Positions 38,778 to 47,799 of a stretch of 64,000 nucleotides of DNA are shown in pieces. Position 1 is the first letter of the stretch; every line of letters starts with the position of its first letter. The stretch is from Rhizobium sp. NZLR1. GTDB lineage: Bacteria; Pseudomonadota; Alphaproteobacteria; Rhizobiales; Rhizobiaceae. Below the pieces are notes generated by a model. That model had not been told where the DNA came from and did no database searches. It saw nothing but the letters and a program-made list of their open reading frames with translations. Both the position numbers and the translations under genes were made by a program. The stretch covers positions 1,059,501 through 1,123,500 of the forward strand of contig NZ_CP071632.1 in NCBI RefSeq assembly GCF_017357385.1, in the 5' to 3' direction.

Positions 38778-39467
38778 TTAGAGAACGTTGTCCCAGGCGG
38801 CCAGCGCGGCGACGACGCCCGGCAGGTCGTTCATGCGGGAGATCGCGGTTTCGGCGCCGGCATCCGTCAGTTTGTCGGCATGGGCGGGATAGCTGTGCGA
38901 GGCACCGGTAAAGCCGATGACCCGCATGCCGGCGGCGCGCGCCGCATGCACGCCATGCACGGAATCCTCGACGACGACCACCTTGGCCGGTGACACGCCC
39001 ATCCGGCTTGCGCCGTGCAGGAAGATGTCGGGTTTCGGCTTGGCGCGGTCGGGGCCGAGATCCTTGGCGGAGAAGATATTGGGCGCAAACAGCGGCTTCA
39101 GCCCCACCTTGCCCAGCATCATGTCGAGCCGCTTGCTGCTCGAATTCGAGCAGATGCAGCGCTTCATCGGCAGCCTGGAGACGGCGAATTCGACGCCTGG
39201 AATGGCCTTGACGTCGGCGGCCAGCCTGAGGTCGAGCATCTGCTCGGACTTTTCGAGCAGCGAGGCCGAAAACGGAATGCTCGCCTCACGTTCGATCTGC
39301 AGCAGGATGTTGCGCCATGTCATGCCGGCGAAGCGTTCGCCCATTTCCTCGACGCTGATCGGATATCCGGCCTCCGTCAGAAGCGCGGATTCAACTTCCG
39401 CGGCGATGATTTCCGAATCGACGAGAACGCCGTCGCAGTCGAAGATGATGAGGTCGAAGCCGTCCAT
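38778..39467 (-). CDS. HAD superfamily phosphatase (subfamily IA, phosphoglycolate phosphatase-like)
   Basis: 229 residues. Motif I IIFDCDGVLVDSE, motif II CSNSSSKRLD, motif III lysine in KPKPDIFLHGA and motif IV VVVVEDSVHGVHAARAAGM are all present. The helical cap after motif I fits the beta-phosphoglucomutase/Gph group. Substrate undetermined. Flanked by a palindromic repeat on its 3' side. Confidence 0.9.
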   Translation of the reverse strand: MDGFDLIIFDCDGVLVDSEIIAAEVESALLTEAGYPISVEEMGERFAGMTWRNILLQIEREASIPFSASLLEKSEQMLDLRLAADVKAIPGVEFAVSRLPMKRCICSNSSSKRLDMMLGKVGLKPLFAPNIFSAKDLGPDRAKPKPDIFLHGASRMGVSPAKVVVVEDSVHGVHAARAAGMRVIGFTGASHSYPAHADKLTDAGAETAISRMNDLPGVVAALAAWDNVL

Positions 39468-39632
39468 ATGTTCACGCCTTGCTGGAAGTCTGGGCTGGAA
39501 GTCCGGATCTTGTCTGGGAATGCTGCGGCTTTACACGAAGCCCGGCTAAAGCTCAACCGGATCCCAAGCATGGCTGCGATGCGGCAAGCGACCGGCTCCG
39601 TGGTCGCTGCCGGATCGCCCCCCGTCAAGCCG

Positions 39633-41459
39633 TCAGGCCGCCAGCTGCCCACCCCGTCGTCCGGACTGCGTCGAAGCGGTCGCATGCAGCTTGAACCGGG
39701 AAACGAGTTCACGCAGCCTGGCGGCTTCCTGAGCCAAATGACCGGACGCGGCGGTCGATTGTTCGACCATCGCGGCGTTCTGCTGGGTCACCTGGTCCAT
39801 CGAATTGACGGCGGTATTGACCTCGGCAAGGCCGGTCGACTGTTCTCTTGCCGATACGGCAATGGCATCCATGTGCTGATTGATGCGGGCGATCTGCTCG
39901 CTGATGGCGCTCAGGACCTGGCTGGTGTCGAGAACCAGTTTGACGCCGCTTTCGACTTCCACCGACGATTTCTGGATGTGGCCTTTGATTTCCTTTGCCG
40001 CCTGAGCCGAGCGCTGGGCGAGTTCGCGGACTTCCTGGGCCACCACTGCAAAGCCCTTGCCCGCCTCTCCGGCGCGCGCAGCTTCGACGCCGGCGTTCAG
40101 TGCCAGCAGGTTGGTCTGGAAGGCGATCTCGTCGATCACGCCGATAATGCTGGAGATCTGCTGCGACGAGGCCTCGATGCGGCGCATGGCTTCTTCGGCA
40201 TGGGACACGACCTCGGAAGATTTGGCGGCATTGCGGTTTGCATCGGTCGCCTCGGTGCGCGCCTCGTCGGTCCGCTTGCTGGAGTTCGAGACATTGGCGG
40301 TGATCTGGTCGAGCGCTGCTGCGGTTTCTTCGAGAGAGGCTGCCTGCTGTTCGGTGCGTTTCGACAGATCACCGGCTCCGGACGCGATTTCCCTGGTGCC
40401 TTCGTCGATCGCCGCAATGGCAGCAGCGATGGCGCCGAGGGTTTGATCGAGCTGCCGGATCGACATGTTGAAATCATGCCGGAGGCCCTCGAAATCAGGT
40501 GCGAACGGTTCTTCGATCTGGAAGGCGAGATCGCCTGAGGCAAGCCGCTTCAGACCTGCGGCAAGGCCCGATGTCGCAACCCGCAGCCGCTCGGCCGCAT
40601 CCTCCTCAGCCTGCTTGCGGGCCGTGACCCGTTCGGTTTCGCCCTGCAACCGAGCCGCCGCGGCGTCCTGCTCCAATTGCTTGTTGGCAATCGCTGCATG
40701 GCGGAAGATTTCGACAGCCGATGCCATCGTGCCGATTTCATCGGAGCGGCCAATGCCGGTGCAGGCAATGGCCGTGTCACCATCGGCGAGCTTCTGCATA
40801 TCGCTGGAAAGCGCCAGGATCGGCTTGGTGACGCTCTTGCGGGTCAGGAAATAGAGGCCAATGGCGAACAACGCGGCCGCGGCCAGAAGCGCCTTCAGAA
40901 CGATATCGACCGAGGCCTTGATGTCGGCGCTGCGCTTGGAAATGTCATCCGATACAGCGGTGATCTGGTCCCCGGCCTGTTCCATGGCCGTTTCCAATGT
41001 CGAGAACTGCTGCATGAAGTCCGGCAATGCCTTCAACGCGGCCGACGGATCCTTGCTCGCAAGGTCGACCATCTTCGTGGCGCTTTCCACATAGACGAGA
41101 AGGGGACGTTCGATGCCGGAAAGGACCGTTTTCGTTTGTCCGTCGGAGACAAGAGCCTTGTTGCCGTCAATCATCTCTCGGAACGATGCCTCGTGCTCCA
41201 CAAGATCCGCCTTTACCGCGGCTGGGTCGATGCCGGCTGCCGGGTTCGACGCCAGCAAGGCGGCGAGCACGTCGGCGCGCAGCGCGTCATGCATCATATC
41301 GGCCTGCATGTGATTGCGCAGGATTTGCGCCGACTGCGCGACATCGGTGCTGTTTGCCGAGAGGGTGGAGGCAGACCAGATGCCGACCTCGGTGGCGCCG
41401 CCCGCCAGGGCGAATATCGCAACGCTTGCAATGATGATCTTGTTTTGGATCGACGCCAT
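39633..41459 (-). CDS. Methyl-accepting chemotaxis protein
   Basis: 608 residues. First helix about 8-28, a helical periplasmic domain (about 30-185, four-helix-bundle type), a second helix (about 190-207), a HAMP domain ([19 protein letters not shown]), a second HAMP-like unit ([13 protein letters not shown]) and the signalling hairpin with [19 protein letters not shown] and [18 protein letters not shown]. Ligand unknown. The signalling domain is close to that of the chemoreceptor at 24-26 kb while the sensors are unrelated. Confidence 0.93.
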   Translation of the reverse strand: MASIQNKIIIASVAIFALAGGATEVGIWSASTLSANSTDVAQSAQILRNHMQADMMHDALRADVLAALLASNPAAGIDPAAVKADLVEHEASFREMIDGNKALVSDGQTKTVLSGIERPLLVYVESATKMVDLASKDPSAALKALPDFMQQFSTLETAMEQAGDQITAVSDDISKRSADIKASVDIVLKALLAAAALFAIGLYFLTRKSVTKPILALSSDMQKLADGDTAIACTGIGRSDEIGTMASAVEIFRHAAIANKQLEQDAAAARLQGETERVTARKQAEEDAAERLRVATSGLAAGLKRLASGDLAFQIEEPFAPDFEGLRHDFNMSIRQLDQTLGAIAAAIAAIDEGTREIASGAGDLSKRTEQQAASLEETAAALDQITANVSNSSKRTDEARTEATDANRNAAKSSEVVSHAEEAMRRIEASSQQISSIIGVIDEIAFQTNLLALNAGVEAARAGEAGKGFAVVAQEVRELAQRSAQAAKEIKGHIQKSSVEVESGVKLVLDTSQVLSAISEQIARINQHMDAIAVSAREQSTGLAEVNTAVNSMDQVTQQNAAMVEQSTAASGHLAQEAARLRELVSRFKLHATASTQSGRRGGQLAA

Positions 41460-41690
41460 ATCCGGGCTCTCACGTTAATGTAGAACCTGAGAATATCGGA
41501 ACATGCTTAATGATTTCTCAGCGAGACGCCGTTAAGCCGCGTAAAAACAACGGGTTGTATTCTTTGCTTCATTCGATGAGCAGTTGAATGCTCTGGCCGA
41601 TCGTGCAGAGGAGGAGCGCTTCAAGCACCGGGCGCCATTCGTGCCGAGGCAAAGGGCCCGCCCTTGTTCGGGTGAGCGAGCCCATCTAAC

Positions 41691-42134
41691 CTACTGTTGC
41701 GGCAGGATGATCTTCTGACTGGTGGTATTCTTGACCGGCTTCTCGCCGGGCACATGCGACATCGTACGGGTTGTGCTTTCCAAGGCGCTGCCGTCGGTGC
41801 TGGTCTTTGTGCGGGACTTGCTGAAAGTTCCCTTGTCGACGGCCTGGGCCTTGGTCTGCGCCTTGAGCTTGTCGCCGTTGTCGTTGACATGCGTCTTGCT
41901 TTGCGCCTTTCCGTCGACGGTGGCCGCACTTCCTCCCGATCCGATTGAAGAGGTCGTGCCGCCGTCGGTCTGGCAGGTGCCTGCGGTGCCGAGCGAGCTT
42001 GCCGACGTGCCGCCGGCTGAAGCGCTTCCGCCCGTGCCGACCGTCCCGGCCGCTTTGCAATCCTGCGCAAGGCCGGCAGAGGTCGATGCCAGCAAGACGA
42101 TCGACGCTGCTGCGATAAGGTTGATGTGTTTCAT
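41691..42134 (-). CDS. Exported Gly/Ser-rich protein A, unknown function
   Basis: 147 residues. A signal peptide (cleavage near GLAQDC) is followed by a Gly/Ser/Thr-rich half carrying VGTGGSASAGGTSASSLGT and SIGSGGSA units, then a Lys/Thr-rich half (SKTHVNDNGDKLKAQTKAQA). Three cysteines at most, two in the N-terminal part. AGGAGACGGCC ribosome-binding site. It is the last of three leftward genes for similar exported proteins, nine bases after the preceding one. No family recognised. The opposite strand has a long Pro-rich reading that is a shadow of these repeats. Confidence 0.72.
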   Translation of the reverse strand: MKHINLIAAASIVLLASTSAGLAQDCKAAGTVGTGGSASAGGTSASSLGTAGTCQTDGGTTSSIGSGGSAATVDGKAQSKTHVNDNGDKLKAQTKAQAVDKGTFSKSRTKTSTDGSALESTTRTMSHVPGEKPVKNTTSQKIILPQQ

Positions 42135-42143
42135 GGCCGTCTC

Positions 42144-42488
42144 CTATTTCGCCGGTTTCGTCAATGAGCAGGTTCCGTCGGACCGTTTGGTGATGACGGT
42201 GCCGTCAGGCCTGGTGATGCTTGCCGTCGAAAAGCTGTCGACGCTTCCCGATCCCGCCGAGGATCCGGCGGAGGCCGAGGACGAAGAAGAGCCGGCCGAG
42301 CCGCCGCCGGTCGTCGTCGATGACGACACGTGCCCGTTGCCCGCCGTCACCGTGGTGGACATGTCCCCCGCCTGCGACTGGACGATGGTGCATGTCGTTC
42401 CGTCGTCGAGCTTGATCTCCTCGGACAGGGTCTGCCCGGCGATCAAGGTGAGCGAAGCGGTCAGTGCGATCGTGGAAAATTGGGTCAT
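42144..42488 (-). CDS. Exported Ser/Gly-rich protein B, unknown function
   Basis: 114 residues. A signal peptide (cleavage near GQTLSEE) precedes a short domain DGTTCTIVQSQAGDMSTTV, a Ser/Gly-rich middle (SSSTTTGGGSAGSSSSSASA) and a C-terminal RPDGTVITKRSDGTCS. The two DGT-C motifs (DGTTC, DGTCS) frame the low-complexity part and could form one disulfide. TTGGAGAAAACC site before the ATG. Middle gene of the three-gene run. Confidence 0.7.
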   Translation of the reverse strand: MTQFSTIALTASLTLIAGQTLSEEIKLDDGTTCTIVQSQAGDMSTTVTAGNGHVSSSTTTGGGSAGSSSSSASAGSSAGSGSVDSFSTASITRPDGTVITKRSDGTCSLTKPAK

Positions 42489-42539
42489 TGGTTTTCTCCA
42501 AGGGATTGGCCGACGCCGCCAGGGCGCCGGCCGACATCA

Positions 42540-43112
42540 TCAGCAGCCATGGCTGCCGGTGGCGTCCTTCTTGACCTGGCCGGGTGCACAGCCCTTCTTG
42601 CCCTTGCTGTCGTGCGAGGTTCCGGCTGCACTGCCGCCGGTGCCGACGGTGCTGCCGGTCTTGTCACCGTCCGCAGACGACGCGCCGGTTCCGACACTCG
42701 AGGCTGAGTTCGCATCGCCGGAGCCCGCGGCGGAACCGCCGGTGCCGACCGAGCTGCTGGATGTGCCGCCGCCGGACGACGACCCGCCGGTTCCGAGCGT
42801 TGAAGCAGAGCCGGAGCCGGAGCCTGAGCCGGAAGCCGAACCGCCGGTGCCGACGGTGCTGCTCGAGGTGCCGCCGCCAGCCGACGAGGCGCCGGTGCCG
42901 ACCGTCGAGGACGAGCCGGAATTGCAGTTGGTTGCGCCGGCAGGGCAGGTGCCTCCGGCAGAGCTGCCACCAGTACCGATCGTGCTGCTCGCAGTTCCGC
43001 CGCCGGCCGACGAACCGCCGGTGCCGACAGTGCTTGACGATTGAGCAAAGCCGGAAACGGCCGTACCGGCCAGAAAGGCCGCTGCCAAGGCGAGATGTGT
43101 TACCTTCATCAT
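42540..43112 (-). CDS. Exported Gly/Ser-repeat protein C, unknown function
   Basis: 190 residues. Signal peptide (cleavage near SGFAQSS), then about seven copies of a degenerate unit (S-S-[STV]-[VIL]-G-T-G-[GA]-S-[SA]-[AS]-G) through residue 165, and a short Cys-bearing tail (KGCAPGQVKKD, GSHGC) plus an internal CPAGATNC. GGAGGAATACACC ribosome-binding site. It is first in the run. Repeats differ in codon use, so this is not a recent slippage product only. Surface, matrix or periplasmic filler roles are all possible; none can be shown. Confidence 0.72.
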   Translation of the reverse strand: MMKVTHLALAAAFLAGTAVSGFAQSSSTVGTGGSSAGGGTASSTIGTGGSSAGGTCPAGATNCNSGSSSTVGTGASSAGGGTSSSTVGTGGSASGSGSGSGSASTLGTGGSSSGGGTSSSSVGTGGSAAGSGDANSASSVGTGASSADGDKTGSTVGTGGSAAGTSHDSKGKKGCAPGQVKKDATGSHGC

Positions 43113-43396
43113 GGTGTATTCCTCCGTTTGATTTTCAGCTCTGTCACATCCGGAGCGGAAGGAGAGCTGCCTGACAAACTTCGGTCACACCCCACTGTTC
43201 CGGCCTTAGGCCCTCAGTCGGAGGGGCGCCAGACCTTGGTCCGAGCTCAACGGCACGGGTTTCGATCGCGCGTCATGGGACACTTTCCCGTCCGTCCGGC
43301 TGGTCGGAACACCAGTATTTCCAGGCTGGCGCGACACGACCCTCATTGCCGGCTCGCGGCCCTGAGCGTACCATGCAGGGCAATAGGAGAGGAACC

Positions 43397-43612
43397 ATGA
43401 GGCTGTCAGCTCTTGTTCGATCGGCGGCAGCCGTCGCGCTGCTATTTGCCTTCACATCCACCGACGTCACCGCTAAGGGCGGGAAGCACCACAGAAGCTG
43501 TGCAGAGCTGCAGGCGATGATGGATCATGGCCTGACCGGCGGAAAACATGCAGGGGATGGGCCCGAAAAGAGGGCCAAGGTCGAAAGGAAGATGAGGAAG
43601 AAAGGCTGTTAG
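43397..43612 (+). CDS. Small exported basic protein, unknown function
   Basis: 71 residues. Signal peptide (MRLSALVRSAAAVALLFAFT, cleavage near VTAKG), leaving a basic, His/Lys-rich mature peptide of about 43 residues with two cysteines (HRSCAELQAMM, MRKKGC). The site AGGAGAGGAACC directly before the ATG supports the start. Similar tiny PsiF-like or chaperone-like periplasmic proteins exist, but I cannot match a family. Divergent from the Gly/Ser-repeat operon across 284 bases without another gene. Confidence 0.68.
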   Translation: MRLSALVRSAAAVALLFAFTSTDVTAKGGKHHRSCAELQAMMDHGLTGGKHAGDGPEKRAKVERKMRKKGC

Positions 43613-43916
43613 AGCCTTTCCTGGTTAGATTGAAGCATGGTGCTGAGTAGCCTACGAGCCGGCGACCAATGCCGACTGCCAGCCAACCTCTATTGCCGAA
43701 GCCAAGACAATTCGACCAGGACGTGCGCGTCAGGCTGTTACCTCAAGCGAGGCGGGTGCGAGATCGATGAAATCCGCGTGATCACCAGCTCGACACAGCC
43801 CCGGGACTACCTTTGGCATTCTCCTGCACTAGATGGCGCTCGGGGAAGAGGACGCCACCGCCGCTATGGGAAGAGGAGAGGCGGCATGCCAAGGAACGGA
43901 CCAAGAGGAAGACTGC
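43613..43916. other. 304-base region without a recognised gene
   Basis: Between the small basic exported protein and the next hypothetical gene. An open reading frame from 43637 runs through but continues as an out-of-frame shadow of the next gene, so I do not call it. No hairpin terminator seen. Confidence 0.4.
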
Positions 43917-44339
43917 ATGACGATCGAGGATATCATCGAAACCCTGGAAAAGACCGATATGCCCGACGGCCGGATCGACGCCTTCATCACCTGCGCCTTT
44001 TTGTTGAAGCAATTCCGGCCGGCCGAGCCGAACGATTTCGACGGTCCCTACGACTACATGCCGAGCAGCATCAGGTCGCAGCACGGCTTCCTGATGGCGC
44101 GGCCCTTCACTCACGACGTCAATCACGCCATCGATCTCTGCCGGGAAGTCCGGCCGGATGCGGTCTGGCACCTGGCCCGCGGCCTCCAGACATCTGACGA
44201 TTGGCTTTACGGCGCGCAGCTGCGCGAGATCGAGGAAGGCGAAAACGTGCTGGGTGAAGCCGAAAGCAATCACGCCGCACTGGCGCTCACTCTCGCGGCG
44301 CTGCGGGCGCATGTGCGCCAGCAGGATCGGGTCCGGTGA
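43917..44339 (+). CDS. Hypothetical protein
   Basis: 140 residues, acidic (MTIEDIIETLEKTDMPDGRID at the start), mixed helical, no signal peptide and no membrane segment. Features such as LKQFRPAEPNDFDGPYDY and VWHLARGLQTSDDW are distinctive, but I recognise no family. It looks like a conserved rhizobial hypothetical protein. AAGAGGAAGAC site before ATG 43917. Followed by the accessory region with the LysR gene, convergent to it. Confidence 0.68.
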   Translation: MTIEDIIETLEKTDMPDGRIDAFITCAFLLKQFRPAEPNDFDGPYDYMPSSIRSQHGFLMARPFTHDVNHAIDLCREVRPDAVWHLARGLQTSDDWLYGAQLREIEEGENVLGEAESNHAALALTLAALRAHVRQQDRVR

Positions 44340-44482
44340 GAGGATGTCGGGAAACATATGCTAAGCGTCCCGACCATCGACTGATGCCATATTAAGCGGT
44401 TTCGGCGAATGACTCGTCAACCTCAAACATTGGGCAAAGTGGTCGAGATTCGTCGCTGCTTATGGAATGTGGACGATAGATT

Positions 44483-45376
44483 TTACCGAGACTTGTCACC
44501 TGCAAGAACACCCGCATGAGCACGCAGTCTCTCTGATATGTACTCCGTGAACAAGCGGACACGCTTGGTCTTTCGCGTCTCGCCCTGTGTCAGCACCCAG
44601 AGCGTTCCATGGGGACCGAGACCTGTGCCAGGAACTCTGACGAGCAGCGGCTCAGCATCTCCAACGAAGCTGGGAAGCGCCGAAATCCCTAGGCCAAGGC
44701 GCAACGCTTCGAGATGCGCTGCATCTTCTGGAACTCGGAACGGGGCTCCGGTAATTTCGACGGCATCGCCATGGGCCCACTCGGGCACGCCCTCTACGTT
44801 TTTCGTTATCCACCTGATGTGGCCCGAATTGCCGGCCGTCCAAGCCGCGAGCAGGTCGCGAGACATATAGACACCTACGGAGAGGTCTGGGCCTTTCACG
44901 CCGTGAAGGTTCTGTGGCAGCGAATTGCGGTCAAAAACGACTCTCAAGGCCACGTCGGCTTCGCGATTTGTCAGGTTCACATTTTCTAAAGAGGACTGGA
45001 TCTCCATTTCGATTTCGGGGTGCTGTCGCATAAAAGCGGCAAAGTCAGGCATTAACAAATGTGTCGCTAGCGTGGGCGCCATTGTGACTCGCAGGGGACC
45101 ACGCACGCCTTGATCACGGCCAGACACGCGGCTCACCAACAGATGAGAAGAAGCCTCCATCTGTTCCGCAAACTCTTGCACCTGCTTGCCAGCTTCAGTG
45201 AGGCGATAGCCCGCCGGCAGTTTTTCGAACATCTGCGAGCGGAGCCGGGCTTCAAGCTGAGCGATGCGCCTTAGCACCGTTGTGTGATTGACTTCGAGGT
45301 GGTCGGCGGCGGCGCGGACAGAACCGTGTCGTGCCACAGCGAGAAAATATCGAATGTCGTCCCAATCGATCGTCAT
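44483..45376 (-). CDS. LysR family transcriptional regulator
   Basis: 297 residues. An N-terminal winged helix (DDIRYFLAVARHGSVRAAAD ... NHTTVLRRIAQLEARL) is followed by a substrate-binding domain (LRVTMAPTLATHLLMPDF and the effector cleft VNLTNREADVALRV). Start ATG 45376 (MTIDWDDIRYF) fits the family; an earlier ATG adds 20 residues. It is divergent from an SDR oxidoreductase gene, with a TGCAC-N7-GTGCA palindrome in between, and most likely controls it. Confidence 0.9.
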   Translation of the reverse strand: MTIDWDDIRYFLAVARHGSVRAAADHLEVNHTTVLRRIAQLEARLRSQMFEKLPAGYRLTEAGKQVQEFAEQMEASSHLLVSRVSGRDQGVRGPLRVTMAPTLATHLLMPDFAAFMRQHPEIEMEIQSSLENVNLTNREADVALRVVFDRNSLPQNLHGVKGPDLSVGVYMSRDLLAAWTAGNSGHIRWITKNVEGVPEWAHGDAVEITGAPFRVPEDAAHLEALRLGLGISALPSFVGDAEPLLVRVPGTGLGPHGTLWVLTQGETRKTKRVRLFTEYISERLRAHAGVLAGDKSR

Positions 45377-45457
45377 GGTGTTCCTGGCCAACTCGTAATG
45401 CTGATGTCGTGATGCGGTGCAATTAGCGTCATTCATATAAAGCAGTCGGTGTAATTA

Positions 45458-45474
45458 TGCACCACGCTTGTGCA
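45458..45474. promoter_or_regulatory. Candidate LysR operator
   Basis: TGCAC-CACGCTT-GTGCA, a 5-bp palindrome around 7 bases (T-N15-A), in the divergent gap between the LysR and SDR genes. A pair of direct repeats GGTG[C/T]AATTA lies just before it at 45416-45425 and 45448-45457. Confidence 0.55.
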
Positions 45475-45595
45475 TCTTTCTACACTGACAGCGCTGCTCT
45501 CAGCATCCTACCTGCATGGCGTACAAGGCGGGTCGGTGCGCTGCCCCCCAAGCCTTTCTCCAGCTTCCGACCAGTTCCAACAAAGGATGCACAAG

Positions 45596-46330
45596 ATGAC
45601 TAGACTGAATGGAAAGACCGCCATCATCACCGGAGGCGCTACCGGCATCGGCCTCGCCGCCGCAAAGCGCTTCATTGAGGAAGGCGCGTTCGTCTTCATC
45701 TTCGGCCGCCGTCAGGAAGCGCTCGACGCTGCTGTGGCAAACCTCGGGCCTAATGCCCGCGCGGTGATGGGTTCGGTTTCCGATACGGCTGACCTCGACC
45801 GACTCTACGCAGCGGTGAAGGCTGAGCGCGGGACCCTCGACATCGTCTTCGCCAATGCCGGGGCGGGAAGCCAGCTTGCGCTTGGCAAGATCACCGCCGA
45901 GCACATTGACGAAACCTTCGACACCAATGTGAAGGGTACGATCTTCACGGTCCAGAAGGCGCTGCCGCTGATGGGCGAGGGCGGTTCGATCATCCTGACC
46001 GGATCGAGCGCCGGCACCACCGGCGCCGCGGGGATGACAGCCTACAGTGCGAGCAAGGCGGCGGTGCGCAACCTGGCACGGACCTGGGCGGAGGACCTGA
46101 AAGGCACCGGCATCCGGGTCAACGTGCTGTCGCCCGGGGCGACGGCGACCGAACTCGCAAAGGAGGCGTTAGGCGAGGAGGGCCAGAAGGTTTTCGCCTC
46201 GATGACGCCGCTCCAGCGCATGGCTGATCCGGCGGAGATCGGAGCGGTGGCCGCCTTTCTCGCGTCATCGGACAGCAGCTTCATGACCGCCGGCGAAGTT
46301 GCCGTCGACGGCGGCCTAGCACAACTCTGA
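45596..46330 (+). CDS. SDR family oxidoreductase
   Basis: 244 residues of the classical short-chain dehydrogenase family. Cofactor loop TGGATGIGLAAAKRF (TGxxxGIG), NAG motif FANAGAG, and catalytic Ser-Tyr-Lys (ILTGSSAG, TAYSASKAAVRN). The Arg in FGRRQEA at the end of beta-2 suggests NADP(H). ATG 45596 is preferred over 45587 because AAAGG sits 8 bases upstream. It begins the rightward cluster of oxidoreductases and is divergent from its likely LysR regulator. Confidence 0.9.
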   Translation: MTRLNGKTAIITGGATGIGLAAAKRFIEEGAFVFIFGRRQEALDAAVANLGPNARAVMGSVSDTADLDRLYAAVKAERGTLDIVFANAGAGSQLALGKITAEHIDETFDTNVKGTIFTVQKALPLMGEGGSIILTGSSAGTTGAAGMTAYSASKAAVRNLARTWAEDLKGTGIRVNVLSPGATATELAKEALGEEGQKVFASMTPLQRMADPAEIGAVAAFLASSDSSFMTAGEVAVDGGLAQL

Positions 46331-46406
46331 CGCACTCCGCCCGGCCGGGCGCTCCATTCGATCGTTCGGAGCGCCGGAGGCGCGTGATAACCCAAGGAGA
46401 ATATAT

Positions 46407-47006
46407 ATGAGCTATGCAATTATCGGCTTCGGCAATGTCGGCCAGGCTCTGGCCAAGGCGTTTGCCCGTAGAGGTATCGAAGTATCCGTTGCAACCACGC
46501 GCGACCCGGAAAGCTTTGCTTCCGCAGCGGCCGCGATCGGACCCACCATCATTCCCACAAAACTGGCGGAAGCGGTCAAGGCGGACATCATCTTTTTGGC
46601 TGTCCGTTTCGAGTCGCACCCGGATGTCGCAAAGGCACTCCCCACCTGGCAGGGGAAGACGATCGTCGATCTAACAAATGCCTACGGCGTGCCTCCTGAG
46701 GACCTGGGAGGACAGCCTTCTTCCAAGTTCGTCGCGCAGGCCTTCACTGGTGGACGACTGGTCAAGGGCTTCAACCATTTGGCCGCTGCCGTCCTCGACC
46801 AAGATCCGGCCGTACATGGTGGCAGGAGAGTTGTGTTCCTGGCGAGCGACGATGACGACGCCGCAATGGAGATTGGTGCGCTTGCGGAAAATCTCGGTTT
46901 TGCGCCGATCAAACTTGGCGGGCTTTCGGAAGGTGGACTGCTTGTGCAGGCGCGCGGAAAGAGCTGGGGTCAGCTGATCTTTAAGGACCTGGTCAGGTTC
47001 GACTGA
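46407..47006 (+). CDS. NADP-binding oxidoreductase, F420-dependent-reductase-like fold
   Basis: 199 residues. Rossmann start MSYAIIGFGNVGQALAKAF (GxGxxG) and the family segments FLAVRFESHPDVAKAL, TIVDLTNAYG and LVKGFNHLAA. The fold resembles the N-terminal part of F420H2:NADP reductases, which bacteria without F420 often use as NADPH-dependent reductases of unknown substrate. AAGGAGAA site before the ATG. Related to, but clearly different from, the two near-duplicate genes at 47.9 and 49.6 kb. A stem GGATCGCA/TGCGATCC follows at 47014-47037. Confidence 0.82.
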   Translation: MSYAIIGFGNVGQALAKAFARRGIEVSVATTRDPESFASAAAAIGPTIIPTKLAEAVKADIIFLAVRFESHPDVAKALPTWQGKTIVDLTNAYGVPPEDLGGQPSSKFVAQAFTGGRLVKGFNHLAAAVLDQDPAVHGGRRVVFLASDDDDAAMEIGALAENLGFAPIKLGGLSEGGLLVQARGKSWGQLIFKDLVRFD

Positions 47007-47013
47007 TCAATCG

Positions 47014-47037
47014 GGATCGCAAATTTTGATGCGATCC
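47014..47037 (+). terminator. Terminator-like hairpin after the oxidoreductase gene
   Basis: GGATCGCA (47014-47021) and TGCGATCC (47030-47037), perfect 8-bp stem with AATTTTGA loop, 7 bases after the stop. No U-tract on either side, so weak termination at best. Confidence 0.45.
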
Positions 47038-47106
47038 TGCCTCGTGGGTCACAACGTGTCCGCCTGGCTCGGACACAATTCCACGTAAGGAAAACGGAGA
47101 GATACG

Positions 47107-47202
47107 ATGGGCATCGACGGCAGGCTAGTCCTTGCCGCCGATTGCGGGGAGTTGGCCTTCGATGCGGTCTATAGGCGGCGATTTAACAAGTCGCCTTCCT
47201 GA
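47107..47202 (+). CDS. Possible 31-residue ORF or gene remnant
   Basis: ATG with a good GGAGAG site opens MGIDGRLVLAADCGELA and stops after 31 codons, its last 20 bases overlapping the TetR gene end on the other strand. It could be a genuine tiny protein or the 5' stub of a gene truncated when the TetR region was inserted. I have no similarity to tell which. Confidence 0.3.
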   Translation: MGIDGRLVLAADCGELAFDAVYRRRFNKSPS

Positions 47203-47761
47203 TACCGTTGCTCGCCGGGTTTGTCAGGATGGCGCTCGCGATGATGTGAACGAGATGATTTGCCCTCGGCGCGAATGAGGGTAAGTCGACGAGCCAGCCG
47301 AGCGCCGACATCAGGCCGAACAGGTCGTCCCCATTCATATCAGAGCGCGCCGTACCTTCGGTCTGGGCACGGAGCAGTAGTCGCGCGCTCGCTGAGTGCA
47401 CAGCTGCGCATGAAGCATAAAGAGCGGAGTCCGGGTTCGTGTGGGCCGCCGCCATCAGGGCGACAACGCCCTGATGGCTTTCGGCGAATGCTACCCATTC
47501 GCGGAACCAGGACAACAGCGCTTCGTCAGGGGCGTCAGACGTTTCGAGTTCACCTGCCCTCTGTGTCAGGGCGTCCAGGTTCGTACGCAGCAAGGCTTCG
47601 AACAAGGCTTCTCGCGTCGGGAAATGACGAAGCAGCGTCGCCAATCCGACGCCGGCCCGGCGGGCAATATCTCGCATCGACGCATCGACGCCGTGCTCTG
47701 TGACGACCTCACGCGCGACCGCGAGGAGATGGCTGTAATTCTTTTTCGCGTCGGCTCGCAT
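47183..47761 (-). CDS. TetR family transcriptional regulator
   Basis: 192 residues. The N-terminal helix-turn-helix is clear (VVTEHGVDASMRDIARRAGV, LATLLRHFPTREALFEALL) and the C-terminal domain is the TetR_C33-like helical bundle. Start ATG 47761 gives MRADAKKNYSHLL; a 15-residue longer reading would run through the operator palindromes. Divergent from the reductase gene at 47.9 kb, which it probably represses. Confidence 0.9.
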   Translation of the reverse strand: MRADAKKNYSHLLAVAREVVTEHGVDASMRDIARRAGVGLATLLRHFPTREALFEALLRTNLDALTQRAGELETSDAPDEALLSWFREWVAFAESHQGVVALMAAAHTNPDSALYASCAAVHSASARLLLRAQTEGTARSDMNGDDLFGLMSALGWLVDLPSFAPRANHLVHIIASAILTNPASNGIRKATC

Positions 47762-47799
47762 GTCTGGCCTTGATAACTGGACCGGTGATCCGTATATGT

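Noticed and set aside
41722..43044. A 440-codon plus-strand frame with Pro/Val-rich repeats (PPVPT-like)
   Set aside because: It mirrors the Gly/Ser repeats of three genes on the minus strand that each have signal peptide and ribosome-binding site. The plus-strand frame lacks a credible start and spans all their gaps.
44409..44513. A 34-codon plus-strand ORF before the LysR gene end
   Set aside because: No ribosome-binding site, overlaps the LysR gene antisense, no conservation evidence.
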